Shown here in pieces: positions 47,597 to 55,493 of a stretch of 55,780 nucleotides of DNA. Location of the stretch: positions 18,594 to 74,373 of the forward strand of contig CADCMR010000018.1 of NCBI GenBank assembly GCA_902802585.1. Reading direction: 5' to 3'. This DNA is from an uncultured bacterium. Lineage in GTDB: Bacteria > Verrucomicrobiota > Lentisphaeria > Victivallales > UBA1829. The notes under the pieces are model-generated. The model had not been told where the DNA came from and did no database searches. It saw only the letters and a list, made by a program, of their open reading frames with translations. The stretch's first letter is position 1, and each line of letters starts with the position of its first letter. A program made the position numbers and the translations under genes.

Positions 47597-48880
47597 ATGA
47601 CGAACCATCAATTTCTCGACTGGCTGGCAGGGCTTGAGCTCTTCGGCATCAAGCTCGGCCTCGATCAGACGCGCTCGCTTTTCCGCGCCTCCGGTTCGCC
47701 CGAACAGGGCCTCAAGTTCATCCATGTGGCGGGCAGCAACGGCAAAGGCTCCGTCTGCGCCATGATCGAATCCGGGCTCCGCGCCGCCGGATTCCGCACC
47801 GGGTTCTATTCCTCGCCGCATCTCGTTTCCCCGTGCGAACGCTTCCGTATCGACGGACGCCCGGTCTCGGAGAACGACCTCTGCGCCGTTCAGGACGCCG
47901 TCCTGCCCGCCGTCGCAAAGCTGGAAAAAGACGGCATGAAGCCGACCTATTTCGAGGTCACGACTCTGATCGCCGCGCTGCTTTTCTCTCGCGCGCACTG
48001 TGATTATGTGATTTGGGAAGTCGGCATGGGCGGCAGGCTGGACGCCACAAACATCGTCACGCCGCTCGTCTCCGTCATCACAGGCATCTCCCTGGAGCAC
48101 ACGCGATACCTCGGCGACACCATTCAGAAGATCGCGGGCGAGAAAGCCGGCATCATCAAGACGGGCGTCCCCGTGTACTGTTCCTCCGGCGCCCCGGTCC
48201 CCGCCCGCAACGTGATCGGATTCCGTGCGGCGGAGCTCAATGCGCCCTTCCGCATCCCACCCGAACCCTCCGCGCCCGAATGTGTGCGACTGCTTGACGG
48301 AGGTCGCACCGTGGAACAGCGCTTCACGTTCGACGACGTCCCGCTCACGCTCAGGCTGGCTGGACCGCACCAGCGCAGGAACGCCGCGCTCGCGTTCACC
48401 GTCCTGCGTTATCTTGCAGACCTCGGCGGATTCGATTTCGCTGCGGCGATCGACGGTCTCCGCCGGACGGCGTGGCAGGGGCGCTTCGACCTTTATCCCG
48501 AGTTCGGGCTTGTGCTGGACGGCGCGCACAATCCCGAGGGTGTCGGCGTGCTCGCTGAAACGCTCCGCGAAGTCTTCCCCGGTCGGAAGTTCCGCTTCAT
48601 TTTCGGGGCGTTCTCCGACAAGGACACGATCGACAGCCTGCGATTGCTCGCGCCCTTCGCGACCGAGTTCATTTTCGTTCAACCGGAATCCGACCGTCCC
48701 AGCAAGTCCGCCGTCGAGCTCGAATCCGAGCTCGCACTCATCGCTCCGGGCATCCCCTCGTCCGATTCCGACCTGGACCGCGCCCTGGAATCGCTCGATC
48801 CTGCCCGTCCGACCGTCCTCTGCGGTTCTCTGCATCTCTGCGGCGACGTCCTGGCGCGCCTGGGCGTCGCAGTCCGCTGA
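47597..48880 (+). CDS. folC: Folylpolyglutamate / dihydrofolate synthase
   Basis: FolC adds glutamate to dihydropteroate and to folates using ATP. The 427 residues show the Mur-ligase-like P-loop HVAGSNGKGSVCAM near residue 43, the SSPHLVSPCERF folate loop near residue 75, EVGMGGRLDATN near residue 141, the carbamylated-Lys region EKAGIIKTGVP near residue 183, and the late LDGAHNPEG near residue 311. It follows tolB by 42 bp. Upstream sequence has no strong ribosome binding site. Confidence 0.95.
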   Translation: MTNHQFLDWLAGLELFGIKLGLDQTRSLFRASGSPEQGLKFIHVAGSNGKGSVCAMIESGLRAAGFRTGFYSSPHLVSPCERFRIDGRPVSENDLCAVQDAVLPAVAKLEKDGMKPTYFEVTTLIAALLFSRAHCDYVIWEVGMGGRLDATNIVTPLVSVITGISLEHTRYLGDTIQKIAGEKAGIIKTGVPVYCSSGAPVPARNVIGFRAAELNAPFRIPPEPSAPECVRLLDGGRTVEQRFTFDDVPLTLRLAGPHQRRNAALAFTVLRYLADLGGFDFAAAIDGLRRTAWQGRFDLYPEFGLVLDGAHNPEGVGVLAETLREVFPGRKFRFIFGAFSDKDTIDSLRLLAPFATEFIFVQPESDRPSKSAVELESELALIAPGIPSSDSDLDRALESLDPARPTVLCGSLHLCGDVLARLGVAVR

Positions 48881-49039
48881 CGCACGTAAAAAACAGGAAC
48901 CGCCACGGTCCACCCATCCGCCATCGCCTGAAACAAACTCAAAGAAAGAGAGAAAGAAAAACTGAAACATTAAGATATTTCCTGTTCAAAACGACTGAAC
49001 CGCAAAAACATTTTTTCCGGAAAATACTTTCGTTTTTTC

Positions 49040-49067
49040 TTGCTTTTTCCGATTTGCGGTGTATATT
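49040..49067 (+). promoter_or_regulatory. Sigma-70-like promoter for the second WNHxDW gene
   Basis: TTGCTT (49040-49045), a 16 bp spacer and TATATT (49062-49067) preceded by TG; leader about 33 nt. Confidence 0.65.
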
Positions 49068-49106
49068 AATTACTCCGTTTTGTTAAAAAACCAAGAGGTA
49101 AGCCTA

Positions 49107-49322
49107 ATGTCTTCTTCATCCATTGCCGAAAAAAATTTGGCGAGACTCGCAAAAACCAGTCTTGCACAAGATTTCGTCACCCGTCACAATGGCGAATGGA
49201 ACCACACGGACTGGCTCGAATTCTGTGCCTTCCTTGAGGAAAACGGCTACACGCCCATCGACCTCGACCGCGTCGGTCTCCTCCTCGAGCAGAAAAAATC
49301 CGAATTCTTCGAGCACCGCTGA
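49107..49322 (+). CDS. Small WNHxDW-domain protein, tail-less paralog
   Basis: This 71-residue protein is essentially one domain and is a paralog of the C-terminal half of the protein at 4315 (about 37 of 63 aligned positions identical by eye). Shared blocks are RxAKT-LA, HNGxWNHxDWLxF and GYxPIDxDRVGLxLExKK. The N-terminus has only a short Ser-rich start in place of the Lys/Ala/Pro tail. The family is unknown to me. The start at 49107 is chosen because AGAGG lies 8 nt upstream; the longer frame begins at the -10 element. rsmI begins 20 bp downstream, so the small gene may be co-transcribed with an rRNA-modification gene, as the other copy is with pdxA. Confidence 0.85.
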   Translation: MSSSSIAEKNLARLAKTSLAQDFVTRHNGEWNHTDWLEFCAFLEENGYTPIDLDRVGLLLEQKKSEFFEHR

Positions 49323-49342
49323 GCGCGGAGCTTGCCTTTTCC

Positions 49343-50098
49343 ATGGCCGAATGTCCCGCCCCAGGCACGCTCTACATCGTCGCCACCCCCATCGGAAATC
49401 TTGAGGACATCACGCTGCGCGCGCTCCGCGTCCTGAAGGAAGCAGACCTCATCCTCGCCGAGGACACGCGCCGCACGGCCATCCTGCTCCAGCATTTCGA
49501 CATCAGAAAACCGCTGGAATCCTACCATATCTTCAACGAACACGCACGGACGCCCGCCCTCATCCGGCGCATCCAGGACGGCTTGACCGCCGCGCTCGTA
49601 AGCGACGCCGGCACACCGTGCATCGCAGACCCCGGATTCATGCTTGTCCGCGCCGCGGTCGAAGCGGGCATCGAACCGGTCATCATTCCCGGCGTCTCCG
49701 CCCTGACTTTCGCGGTCTCCGCCAGCGCCCTCCCCTCCGACCATTTCACGTTCCACGGATTCCTCCCCGTCAAGAGCGGACGCCGCCACGCCGAGCTCGA
49801 ACGCATTGCCGCCGACAAGCGAACCGCGGTCGTCTTCGAATCCCCCTTCCGCATCGCGAAGCTCCTCGCCGAAGTCAGCGAAATCGTCGGTCCGGACACT
49901 CCGCTCGCGCTCGTCCGAGAAGCGACCAAGATCCACGAACAGATCCTCCGCGGTCCGGCCGCCCGGCTCGCCGAACAGGCGAAGAAGGTCAACTGGAAAG
50001 GCGAATGCGTGCTCGTGATCGACGCCCGCGACTCCGCCGCCCGGTCGGACGCCGACGGTCAGGAAGCATCCTCCGAGGACATCGTCACGGAAGACTGA
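49343..50098 (+). CDS. rsmI: 16S rRNA (cytidine1402-2'-O)-methyltransferase
   Basis: RsmI methylates the 2'-O of C1402 in 16S rRNA with SAM. The 251-residue tetrapyrrole-methylase-like protein shows LYIVATPIGNLEDIT at the start, AEDTRRT near residue 40, ALVSDAGTPCIADPGF near residue 85 and IPGVSALTFAVSASALPSD near residue 115. The C-terminal 20 residues are acidic and non-conserved. Gene order is small WNHxDW gene, 20 bp, rsmI. rsmH, which modifies the same nucleotide, is at 39413. Confidence 0.96.
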   Translation: MAECPAPGTLYIVATPIGNLEDITLRALRVLKEADLILAEDTRRTAILLQHFDIRKPLESYHIFNEHARTPALIRRIQDGLTAALVSDAGTPCIADPGFMLVRAAVEAGIEPVIIPGVSALTFAVSASALPSDHFTFHGFLPVKSGRRHAELERIAADKRTAVVFESPFRIAKLLAEVSEIVGPDTPLALVREATKIHEQILRGPAARLAEQAKKVNWKGECVLVIDARDSAARSDADGQEASSEDIVTED

Positions 50099-50127
50099 GT
50101 TTCTTTTCTTCCGGAAAACTCCTGCCT

Positions 50128-50153
50128 CCGCGCAAGTCCCGCGGCATCTTTTT
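50128..50153 (+). terminator. Weak terminator after rsmI
   Basis: CCGCG (50128-50132) and CGCGG (50140-50144) pair, followed by CATCTTTTT. Confidence 0.35.
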
Positions 50154-50241
50154 CCCCGCCTCAATCACACCTCGCATTCCCCCCTTTCAACACGCAAACG
50201 CGTTTTTTTCACTTTTTTTGACTGTTTCTGCCGATTTATAT

Positions 50242-50269
50242 TTGCATTTAAACAGTTTTCATGTATATT
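50242..50269 (+). promoter_or_regulatory. Sigma-70-like promoter for the lipoprotein-secretin locus
   Basis: TTGCAT (50242-50247), a 16 bp spacer and TATATT (50264-50269) preceded by TG; leader about 53 nt. Confidence 0.65.
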
Positions 50270-50328
50270 ATCTTTGTGACAAAACTATTTTTCACAAAAG
50301 AAACTTTCCAGAAAAAAGAGACCAGCTT

Positions 50329-50790
50329 ATGACTATCTCCTCCCGCCTCTCCGCCCTCGCCGCCGTCCTCCTCGCCAGTGCAGTCTCCGCCTGCACGACC
50401 ATCCGCGAGCTCCCGTCCGAACCCGCCGACGCCGAGCTGAGCATCGAGCAGACGGAGGAACGCGAATACTCCCGCAAGCTGCTGGAAGCCTTCCTGAAGA
50501 ACGACGCGTCCGGGTTCATCGCCATGCTCTCGCCCGAGATGAAGGAGGAATTCGGCAAGGACAAGTTCGAGCTTTCACGCAAGGTCATCACGGAAACGCT
50601 CGGTCAGCCGGTCTCCTTCAGCTACGTCACCGCGCTCGAACATATCGCCATCACCCCGTACATTTGGAAAGTCCGTTTCGTGCTCAAAAACAAGGAGGAC
50701 AAGGAATACTACAGCGAAGCGCTGTTCCGCGTCCTCGCGGGGCACGACACCAAGGGCGAAGTGATCATCGTCGGCTTCAATTTCCTCTGA
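50329..50790 (+). CDS. Small lipoprotein upstream of the secretin pair
   Basis: This 153-residue precursor has a lipoprotein signal: a hydrophobic stretch ending VSAC with the lipobox Cys at residue 22. A linker rich in Glu and Pro follows, then a compact alpha/beta domain (about residues 45-153) with ALLSPEMKEEF-like and RVLAGHDTKGEVIIVGF segments, in the style of DUF3887/NTF2-like lipoproteins. I cannot assign the family. It lies 136 bp upstream of two secretin-like genes. A pilotin-like or assembly role is conceivable from that position only. Confidence 0.72.
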   Translation: MTISSRLSALAAVLLASAVSACTTIRELPSEPADAELSIEQTEEREYSRKLLEAFLKNDASGFIAMLSPEMKEEFGKDKFELSRKVITETLGQPVSFSYVTALEHIAITPYIWKVRFVLKNKEDKEYYSEALFRVLAGHDTKGEVIIVGFNFL

Positions 50791-50926
50791 TCCGGACGGA
50801 CGGCGTTCCCGGACACACCCCATATTCAACAAGCAAAACGGAACCTCACGTTCCGGGGACGCGCCCATTTTTCCCGCTCATAGCAATCCACACACATACC
50901 CCCTCACCCTTAACCCCGAAAAACAC

Positions 50927-52540
50927 ATGAACAAAACCGCAAGAATTCTTCTCTGCCTGGCAGCCGGGACTCTCCTTCCCGTCTCCCTCGCCGCGGACGA
51001 AGCGCCGCAAGACGATGCGTCCGCAAGAGTCATCCACCTGAAGCAGGACGATGCGCAGATCCGCTTCGACAGCCGCGTGTACGAACTGAAGAACGTAACC
51101 TCCGAGGCCGTCCTCCCGTTCGTGAACTCCGCAATCCAGCGCTACAACCGCAGCTCCACGATCCGCCGCGTCACAGCCATCGCCCCGGACGCAAAGGACG
51201 CGATCCTCGTCTCCACGGGCAAGGAGTTCCTGCCCTACGTCGACCAAATCGTCGCCGCGCTCGACCGCCCCGGCCAGAAGGGCATCCAGGGCACCGGCGT
51301 GGCACGCATCGCCTACACCCCGAAATACCGCGCCGCGCAGGAATTCACCGAGCTGATCGACAAGACGCTCGGCACGTCCGTCGGAAAGTCCTACGTGAAC
51401 GACGAGACAAACACGATCTTCTGGCGCGACCAGACCGACGCCGCACGCGGCACGCTCGACTTCATCGAAACCGAGCTTGACCGCCCCCTGCCCCAGGTCT
51501 CGCTCCGCCTCAACTACTACGAACTTCGCGACAGCGACCTCAAGGACTGGGGCTTCGACTACCTCGCATGGAAGAACGGACCGGGCGTGAACCTGCTCAA
51601 CCTGAGCTACAACGCCGGCCGCCTCGCCGTCGACCAGGTCATTGAGGACATGACGTTCGCCGCCACCTCCACCTGGGCGTACGGCGGATTCTTCACCGCG
51701 CCCCAGTTCGACATGAGCTTCATCCGCTGCCTCCAGCAGTCCGGCAACGCCGCCATCACCGCGAACGTCTCCCTGACCATGGTGAACACCCCGGTCCGTT
51801 CGCTTGAGGAGTACGCGCAGCTCCGCACCGTGCAGGAACTCGCCTCCGACAAGGCGCCGTTCATCTACCGCGCGTCCATGGAGCCGGAATACCAGAACAT
51901 CGCCAAAAACGTGCTCGGACGCACGTTCGTCGGCAAGAGCTACTACGAGGATGAGGACGGCAACAAGTATTCCAATCCCCCGGCGCTCGACGTCCAGATC
52001 ATCAATCCGTTCATCTGCCTCCCGCAGGAAAACGCGACCGCGGAACACGGCAAGTATGACGTGAAAGACGCCGCCTCCGACCTCAACAAAGACATGGTCA
52101 AGGCCGACGGCTGCGTGATGTTCGACTACTCCATGTTCTTCAAGGACGTCGTCGAGCGCGGCAACACCGGCGCCGAGCTCAGCAGCAACGTCCTCTGCGC
52201 GGGCGCCGCCACCCTCGGTCTCGGACACGAAAAAGTCCTCACCGTGTACGAAAAGGAAAACGACGTCGAGCAGACCATCGGCCTCCCGATCCTCTGCCGC
52301 ATCCCCGTCATCAAGTACCTCTTCAGCACCGTCACCAGCATCAAGGAACGCACCTATGTGATCGTGACCGCCGAAGCCGTCCTGCTTCATCCCGAGGAAA
52401 AGAAAGCCATTCCTCAGACCGAAAGTATCAACAAGGACGTGAAGCGCCGCATTGAGAACCCCTTCCGCGACAGCGAAGACGAAGCCCCCAGGGCTTTGAC
52501 CGCGGACGAACAGCAGGCAAAAGAAGAAAGCGAGGACTGA
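50927..52540 (+). CDS. Secretin-like outer-membrane protein, first of a tandem pair
   Basis: This 537-residue precursor has a signal peptide ending SLA|ADEA near residue 23. An N-terminal N-domain-like region holds VYELKNVTSEAVLPFVNSA (about residues 52-70) and a VDQIVAALDRP segment, both typical of GspD/PilQ N domains. The central PQVSLRLNYYELRDSDLKDWGFDY matches the secretin beta-domain entry. The C-terminus has IGLPILCRIPVIKYLF followed by ERTYVIVTAEAVLL, the GLPxLxDIPxxGxLF secretin signature. It is shorter than typical GspD. No ribosome binding site is evident. No GspE, GspF or pilin genes are nearby, so the partner system is unknown. The next gene starts 3 bp after the stop. Confidence 0.82.
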   Translation: MNKTARILLCLAAGTLLPVSLAADEAPQDDASARVIHLKQDDAQIRFDSRVYELKNVTSEAVLPFVNSAIQRYNRSSTIRRVTAIAPDAKDAILVSTGKEFLPYVDQIVAALDRPGQKGIQGTGVARIAYTPKYRAAQEFTELIDKTLGTSVGKSYVNDETNTIFWRDQTDAARGTLDFIETELDRPLPQVSLRLNYYELRDSDLKDWGFDYLAWKNGPGVNLLNLSYNAGRLAVDQVIEDMTFAATSTWAYGGFFTAPQFDMSFIRCLQQSGNAAITANVSLTMVNTPVRSLEEYAQLRTVQELASDKAPFIYRASMEPEYQNIAKNVLGRTFVGKSYYEDEDGNKYSNPPALDVQIINPFICLPQENATAEHGKYDVKDAASDLNKDMVKADGCVMFDYSMFFKDVVERGNTGAELSSNVLCAGAATLGLGHEKVLTVYEKENDVEQTIGLPILCRIPVIKYLFSTVTSIKERTYVIVTAEAVLLHPEEKKAIPQTESINKDVKRRIENPFRDSEDEAPRALTADEQQAKEESED

Positions 52541-52543
52541 TCC

Positions 52544-54562
52544 ATGAAAACGAAACTCTACAGAAACATTATCCTGACGTTCGCCGCCGGTCTCGTCGCG
52601 GCTTCCTGCAACTCCGAGCCCACCCAGCCCCCGCCAAACGTCTCCATCCTCGAAGGCGCGAAAGTCCCCTCCCAGTTCACCATCACCCCGCAGGCGATCC
52701 CCGGATCCGCCAAGAGCGAACAGGGCGTCCCGACCGGCGGCTACGGCCCATCCAATGTCCAGGCGCAGCTCAAGATCGACGTGAAGGACGGCACGAAGGA
52801 AGTCACCGTCATCCGCGACAACACCGACCCCTTTGTGATCACGAAGCCCTACACGATCAAGAACGCCGACCCCTACGCGGTCCGCAGCTATCTTGAAGCC
52901 GCCGTCGGCGCGCGCAGCGTCAGCACCAGCCCCGCGCAGGCCACCGCCGTCAAGTTCGACGACGGAACCGGCGTGGTCCTCGTCTCCGCCGAAGAATACC
53001 GTTTCAGCGACAACGAGGACGGACGCGGCATCGACAGCATCGTCGCCGCGCTCGACCGCAAGGGCCTCACCTACTCCGGCGACGCCGGGACCCGCATCTA
53101 CTTCCCGCGCAGCAGCAAGGCGGCGAACCTCCGCGACATGCTCCTGAAGGTCGGCTCCTCCGACCTCGATCCGCAGTTCGAAATCTCCCCCAGCACGATT
53201 CTCGTCGACGGCGAGCTGAACGCGCTCGTGGTCTGCGCCCCGGAATGGTCCTGGGAGGACATGCGCAAGCTCCTCGTGAGCTACGACCGCCCGATCCCCG
53301 AGGTCAAAATCTCCTACCGCATCATCGAAATCTACGCCGAGAACGACGACCGCATCGGCGTCGACTTCCAGAGCTGGAAGAACAACGAGGGCGTCGATCT
53401 CTTCTCCGCCGGAGCCATGATGAGCCGCAACTGGGGCACATTCTTCACCAGCAGCGTCCAGGACACCGGCTTCAACAAGGTCTCCTACTGGAACTTCAAC
53501 CCGAAGTGGAACACCCGCTACCTCGACTTCATGACCTCCATTGGCAAGGCGAGGATCCTCGCCCGCGGCGAGATCGTGGCGCAGAACCGGACCGTCTCCA
53601 CCGTCCAGGTCGCCACCGGCTTCTTCTATGACCGCACCTTCTACACCGCCGGCGCGAAGACCATCGCCGAGGGCACGGGCGAGTTCGCCTACACCGATCC
53701 GAACCCGGACACCATCCTCCGCGAAGCCCTCACCAAGATCCAGCCCTACTCCAAGATCAAGGAACTCTACAAGGACGCGGGCACCTCCGCCATCATCAAA
53801 CCCGACGGGTACACGCTCCGCACCATGAACACCCAGACCGGCACGAACACCTACGGCGACGTCTCCGCGAAGGTCTTCAACGACGACTCCAAGACCAGCC
53901 CGCTCGCCAAGTTCCTCACCGGATACGTCAAGGCCGACGGCACCGTCGTCAACGGCGCGTACTACAACACCAACTGGGACAACGCGAACGCCGCGCCCGG
54001 CATCATCCACGGCTGGCTCCAGTACCCGATGGTCACGGACGGCTTCAAATTCGACCTCCGCGTCACACCCGTCGTCACCTCCAAGGCAGCAAAGATCACC
54101 TTCGACCTCGACAGCATCTCCCTGCTCGGCTGGAACGCCGACGGCTCCGCCCGCATGAGCAAGTCCCAGACCGGAACGACATTCCAGATCGGCACGGAAG
54201 CCGAGGAATTCGTGATCGGCGGTCTCAAGAAATCCGAATCCGTCCGCAGCACCGCCGGCCTGCCCTTCCTGAAGGACATCCCGGTCATCGGGCGCGCCGT
54301 CTCCACCGAGTCCGAGTCCATCAAGCAGTCCCAGCTCGTCGTGATCGCCAAGGTCGAGTACTCCAGCCCCGACGACAAGGTCGGCGAGAGTATCTCCGAA
54401 GACCTCGGCAAGATCGTCAAGAGCGTCAACAAGGGCATGACCAGCCGCGTCGGCAACATGTTCTTCCAGCAGTACGGCCTCGACGACGACCGCGCCGACC
54501 GCAATGAACGCCTCGACAAGGTCGGAAACTTCATCAACGACGACTACCAGGAGATGAAGTGA
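52544..54562 (+). CDS. Secretin-like lipoprotein, second of a tandem pair
   Basis: This 672-residue precursor has a lipobox (LVAASC, Cys at residue 22). A Pro/Ser-rich linker and N-domain-like repeats follow, including VITKPYTIKNADPYAVRSYLEAAVG near residue 98, DSIVAALDRKGL near residue 164 and ILVDGELNALVVCAPEW near residue 220. IPEVKISYRIIEIYAENDDRIGVDFQSW (about residue 252 on) marks the beta-domain entry. FVIGGLKKSESVRSTAGLPFLKDIPVIG (about residue 561 on) is a clear secretin C-terminal signature. GAGGA lies 7 nt before the ATG, and the gene follows its neighbour by 3 bp. Both proteins may form one outer-membrane complex, perhaps hetero-oligomeric. The marR gene overlaps the stop. Confidence 0.85.
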   Translation: MKTKLYRNIILTFAAGLVAASCNSEPTQPPPNVSILEGAKVPSQFTITPQAIPGSAKSEQGVPTGGYGPSNVQAQLKIDVKDGTKEVTVIRDNTDPFVITKPYTIKNADPYAVRSYLEAAVGARSVSTSPAQATAVKFDDGTGVVLVSAEEYRFSDNEDGRGIDSIVAALDRKGLTYSGDAGTRIYFPRSSKAANLRDMLLKVGSSDLDPQFEISPSTILVDGELNALVVCAPEWSWEDMRKLLVSYDRPIPEVKISYRIIEIYAENDDRIGVDFQSWKNNEGVDLFSAGAMMSRNWGTFFTSSVQDTGFNKVSYWNFNPKWNTRYLDFMTSIGKARILARGEIVAQNRTVSTVQVATGFFYDRTFYTAGAKTIAEGTGEFAYTDPNPDTILREALTKIQPYSKIKELYKDAGTSAIIKPDGYTLRTMNTQTGTNTYGDVSAKVFNDDSKTSPLAKFLTGYVKADGTVVNGAYYNTNWDNANAAPGIIHGWLQYPMVTDGFKFDLRVTPVVTSKAAKITFDLDSISLLGWNADGSARMSKSQTGTTFQIGTEAEEFVIGGLKKSESVRSTAGLPFLKDIPVIGRAVSTESESIKQSQLVVIAKVEYSSPDDKVGESISEDLGKIVKSVNKGMTSRVGNMFFQQYGLDDDRADRNERLDKVGNFINDDYQEMK

Positions 54563-55071
54563 TGAAAAAAAAAGGCGGCAAGCGGGCGACGAAGCGCCCC
54601 GGTCCCGGGGCGCCGCTTCCTGAGACTTCGCCGGACCTCGAGGCGCTCAAGAAGATGGTCCGCCTCCTCGAACGCAAGCACCGCGCGTTCCTTGAGCAGG
54701 ACTGGAAGGAGCACGCCTACGAGATCCAGCGCAGCCAGTTCAACCAGCTCATGATCGTCCGGTTCGCCATGCCGTGCAACCTCAGCCGCATCATGGCGGT
54801 CACCGGGCTCACATCCGCGGGCGCGTCCCTCTTCGTCGACAAGCTCGTCCAGAGCGGATACCTCATCCGCACCGACGATCCCAATGACCGCCGGAACGTA
54901 CGGATTTCCCTCTCCGAAAAGGGCGCGAAGTTCATCGGCGAGGTCGTCGACAGGTTCAACACATTCATCGAGGGCTACCTCCGGACATGCACCCGCGAGG
55001 AACTGGCGACCGTGTCCCAGGCAATGGCCATCATCAACCGGACGATCGACGACGGCGAGGAAGGCGCCTGA
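54562..55071 (+). CDS. MarR-family transcriptional regulator
   Basis: This 169-residue protein has a basic N-terminal tail (about residues 1-20), then the MarR fold. The winged helix-turn-helix is seen at NLSRIMAVTGLTSAGASLFVDKLVQSGYL (about residues 74-102) and the wing at DPNDRRNVRISLSEKG. Flanking helices mediate dimerisation. The ATG overlaps the stop of the second secretin-like gene (TGATG), with AGGAG 8 nt upstream, so it is co-expressed with the secretins and is a candidate to control the operon or a secreted substrate. The effector is unknown. Confidence 0.9.
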   Translation: MKKKGGKRATKRPGPGAPLPETSPDLEALKKMVRLLERKHRAFLEQDWKEHAYEIQRSQFNQLMIVRFAMPCNLSRIMAVTGLTSAGASLFVDKLVQSGYLIRTDDPNDRRNVRISLSEKGAKFIGEVVDRFNTFIEGYLRTCTREELATVSQAMAIINRTIDDGEEGA

Positions 55072-55109
55072 TCCAAGCTCATCCCGACCTCGCATCGGAC
55101 CGGAACCGC

Positions 55110-55146
55110 ATCCCGCCCCTCCTCTTTGGAGTCGGCGGGATTCTTT
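55110..55146 (+). terminator. Terminator after marR
   Basis: ATCCCGCC (55110-55117) pairs with GGCGGGAT (55134-55141), with a small inner stem, followed by TCTTT. Confidence 0.7.
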
Positions 55147-55363
55147 ATGCCCGGACAAGATCAAAAGCCGCGCTGCGCCACACGGACGCGGAGGCATTCC
55201 CGGCACGTTAAGAAAAGTTACGGTCCATGATAAAAAATCAATGCCGCGAAACACTAATTCAGGCGGAAAGCTGTTTAGACTTTACACAAAATCAAAAATT
55301 AAGGTTTTTACATTTCTTGATAAAAAACACATGCTTTTATCATATTATACATATCTTTTACTA

Positions 55364-55392
55364 TTGAAAAATCTATTTCCCGATTGTATATT
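55364..55392 (+). promoter_or_regulatory. Sigma-70-like promoter for the glycine-rich protein gene
   Basis: TTGAAA (55364-55369), a 17 bp spacer and TATATT (55387-55392) preceded by TG; leader about 95 nt. Confidence 0.65.
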
Positions 55393-55493
55393 AACGCAGA
55401 AAACCCGAATCAACCAAACAAGTGAGCTCAGAATTCCCTCGCCAGGGGGTGAAGGAATTACGGCTCGCACCAACAAATCACAAGGAGTTCAAT

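Larger units (their letters stand above)
55072..55493. other. Intergenic region between marR and the glycine-rich protein gene
   Basis: The 422 bp hold a terminator (55110-55146), then an AT-rich stretch with a promoter (55364-55392). The sequence AAGTGAGCTCAG at 55420-55431 recurs at 38621-38632. No gene is seen. Confidence 0.6.

Noticed and set aside
46640..48970. 776-codon open frame on the minus strand across tolB and folC
   Set aside because: Antisense shadow; the plus-strand frames carry clear propeller and Mur-ligase motifs.
50846..54010. 1054-codon open frame on the minus strand across the secretin genes
   Set aside because: It is an antisense shadow rich in Asp, Glu, Gly and Val. 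Both plus-strand genes have signal sequences, ribosome binding or coupled starts and secretin motifs.
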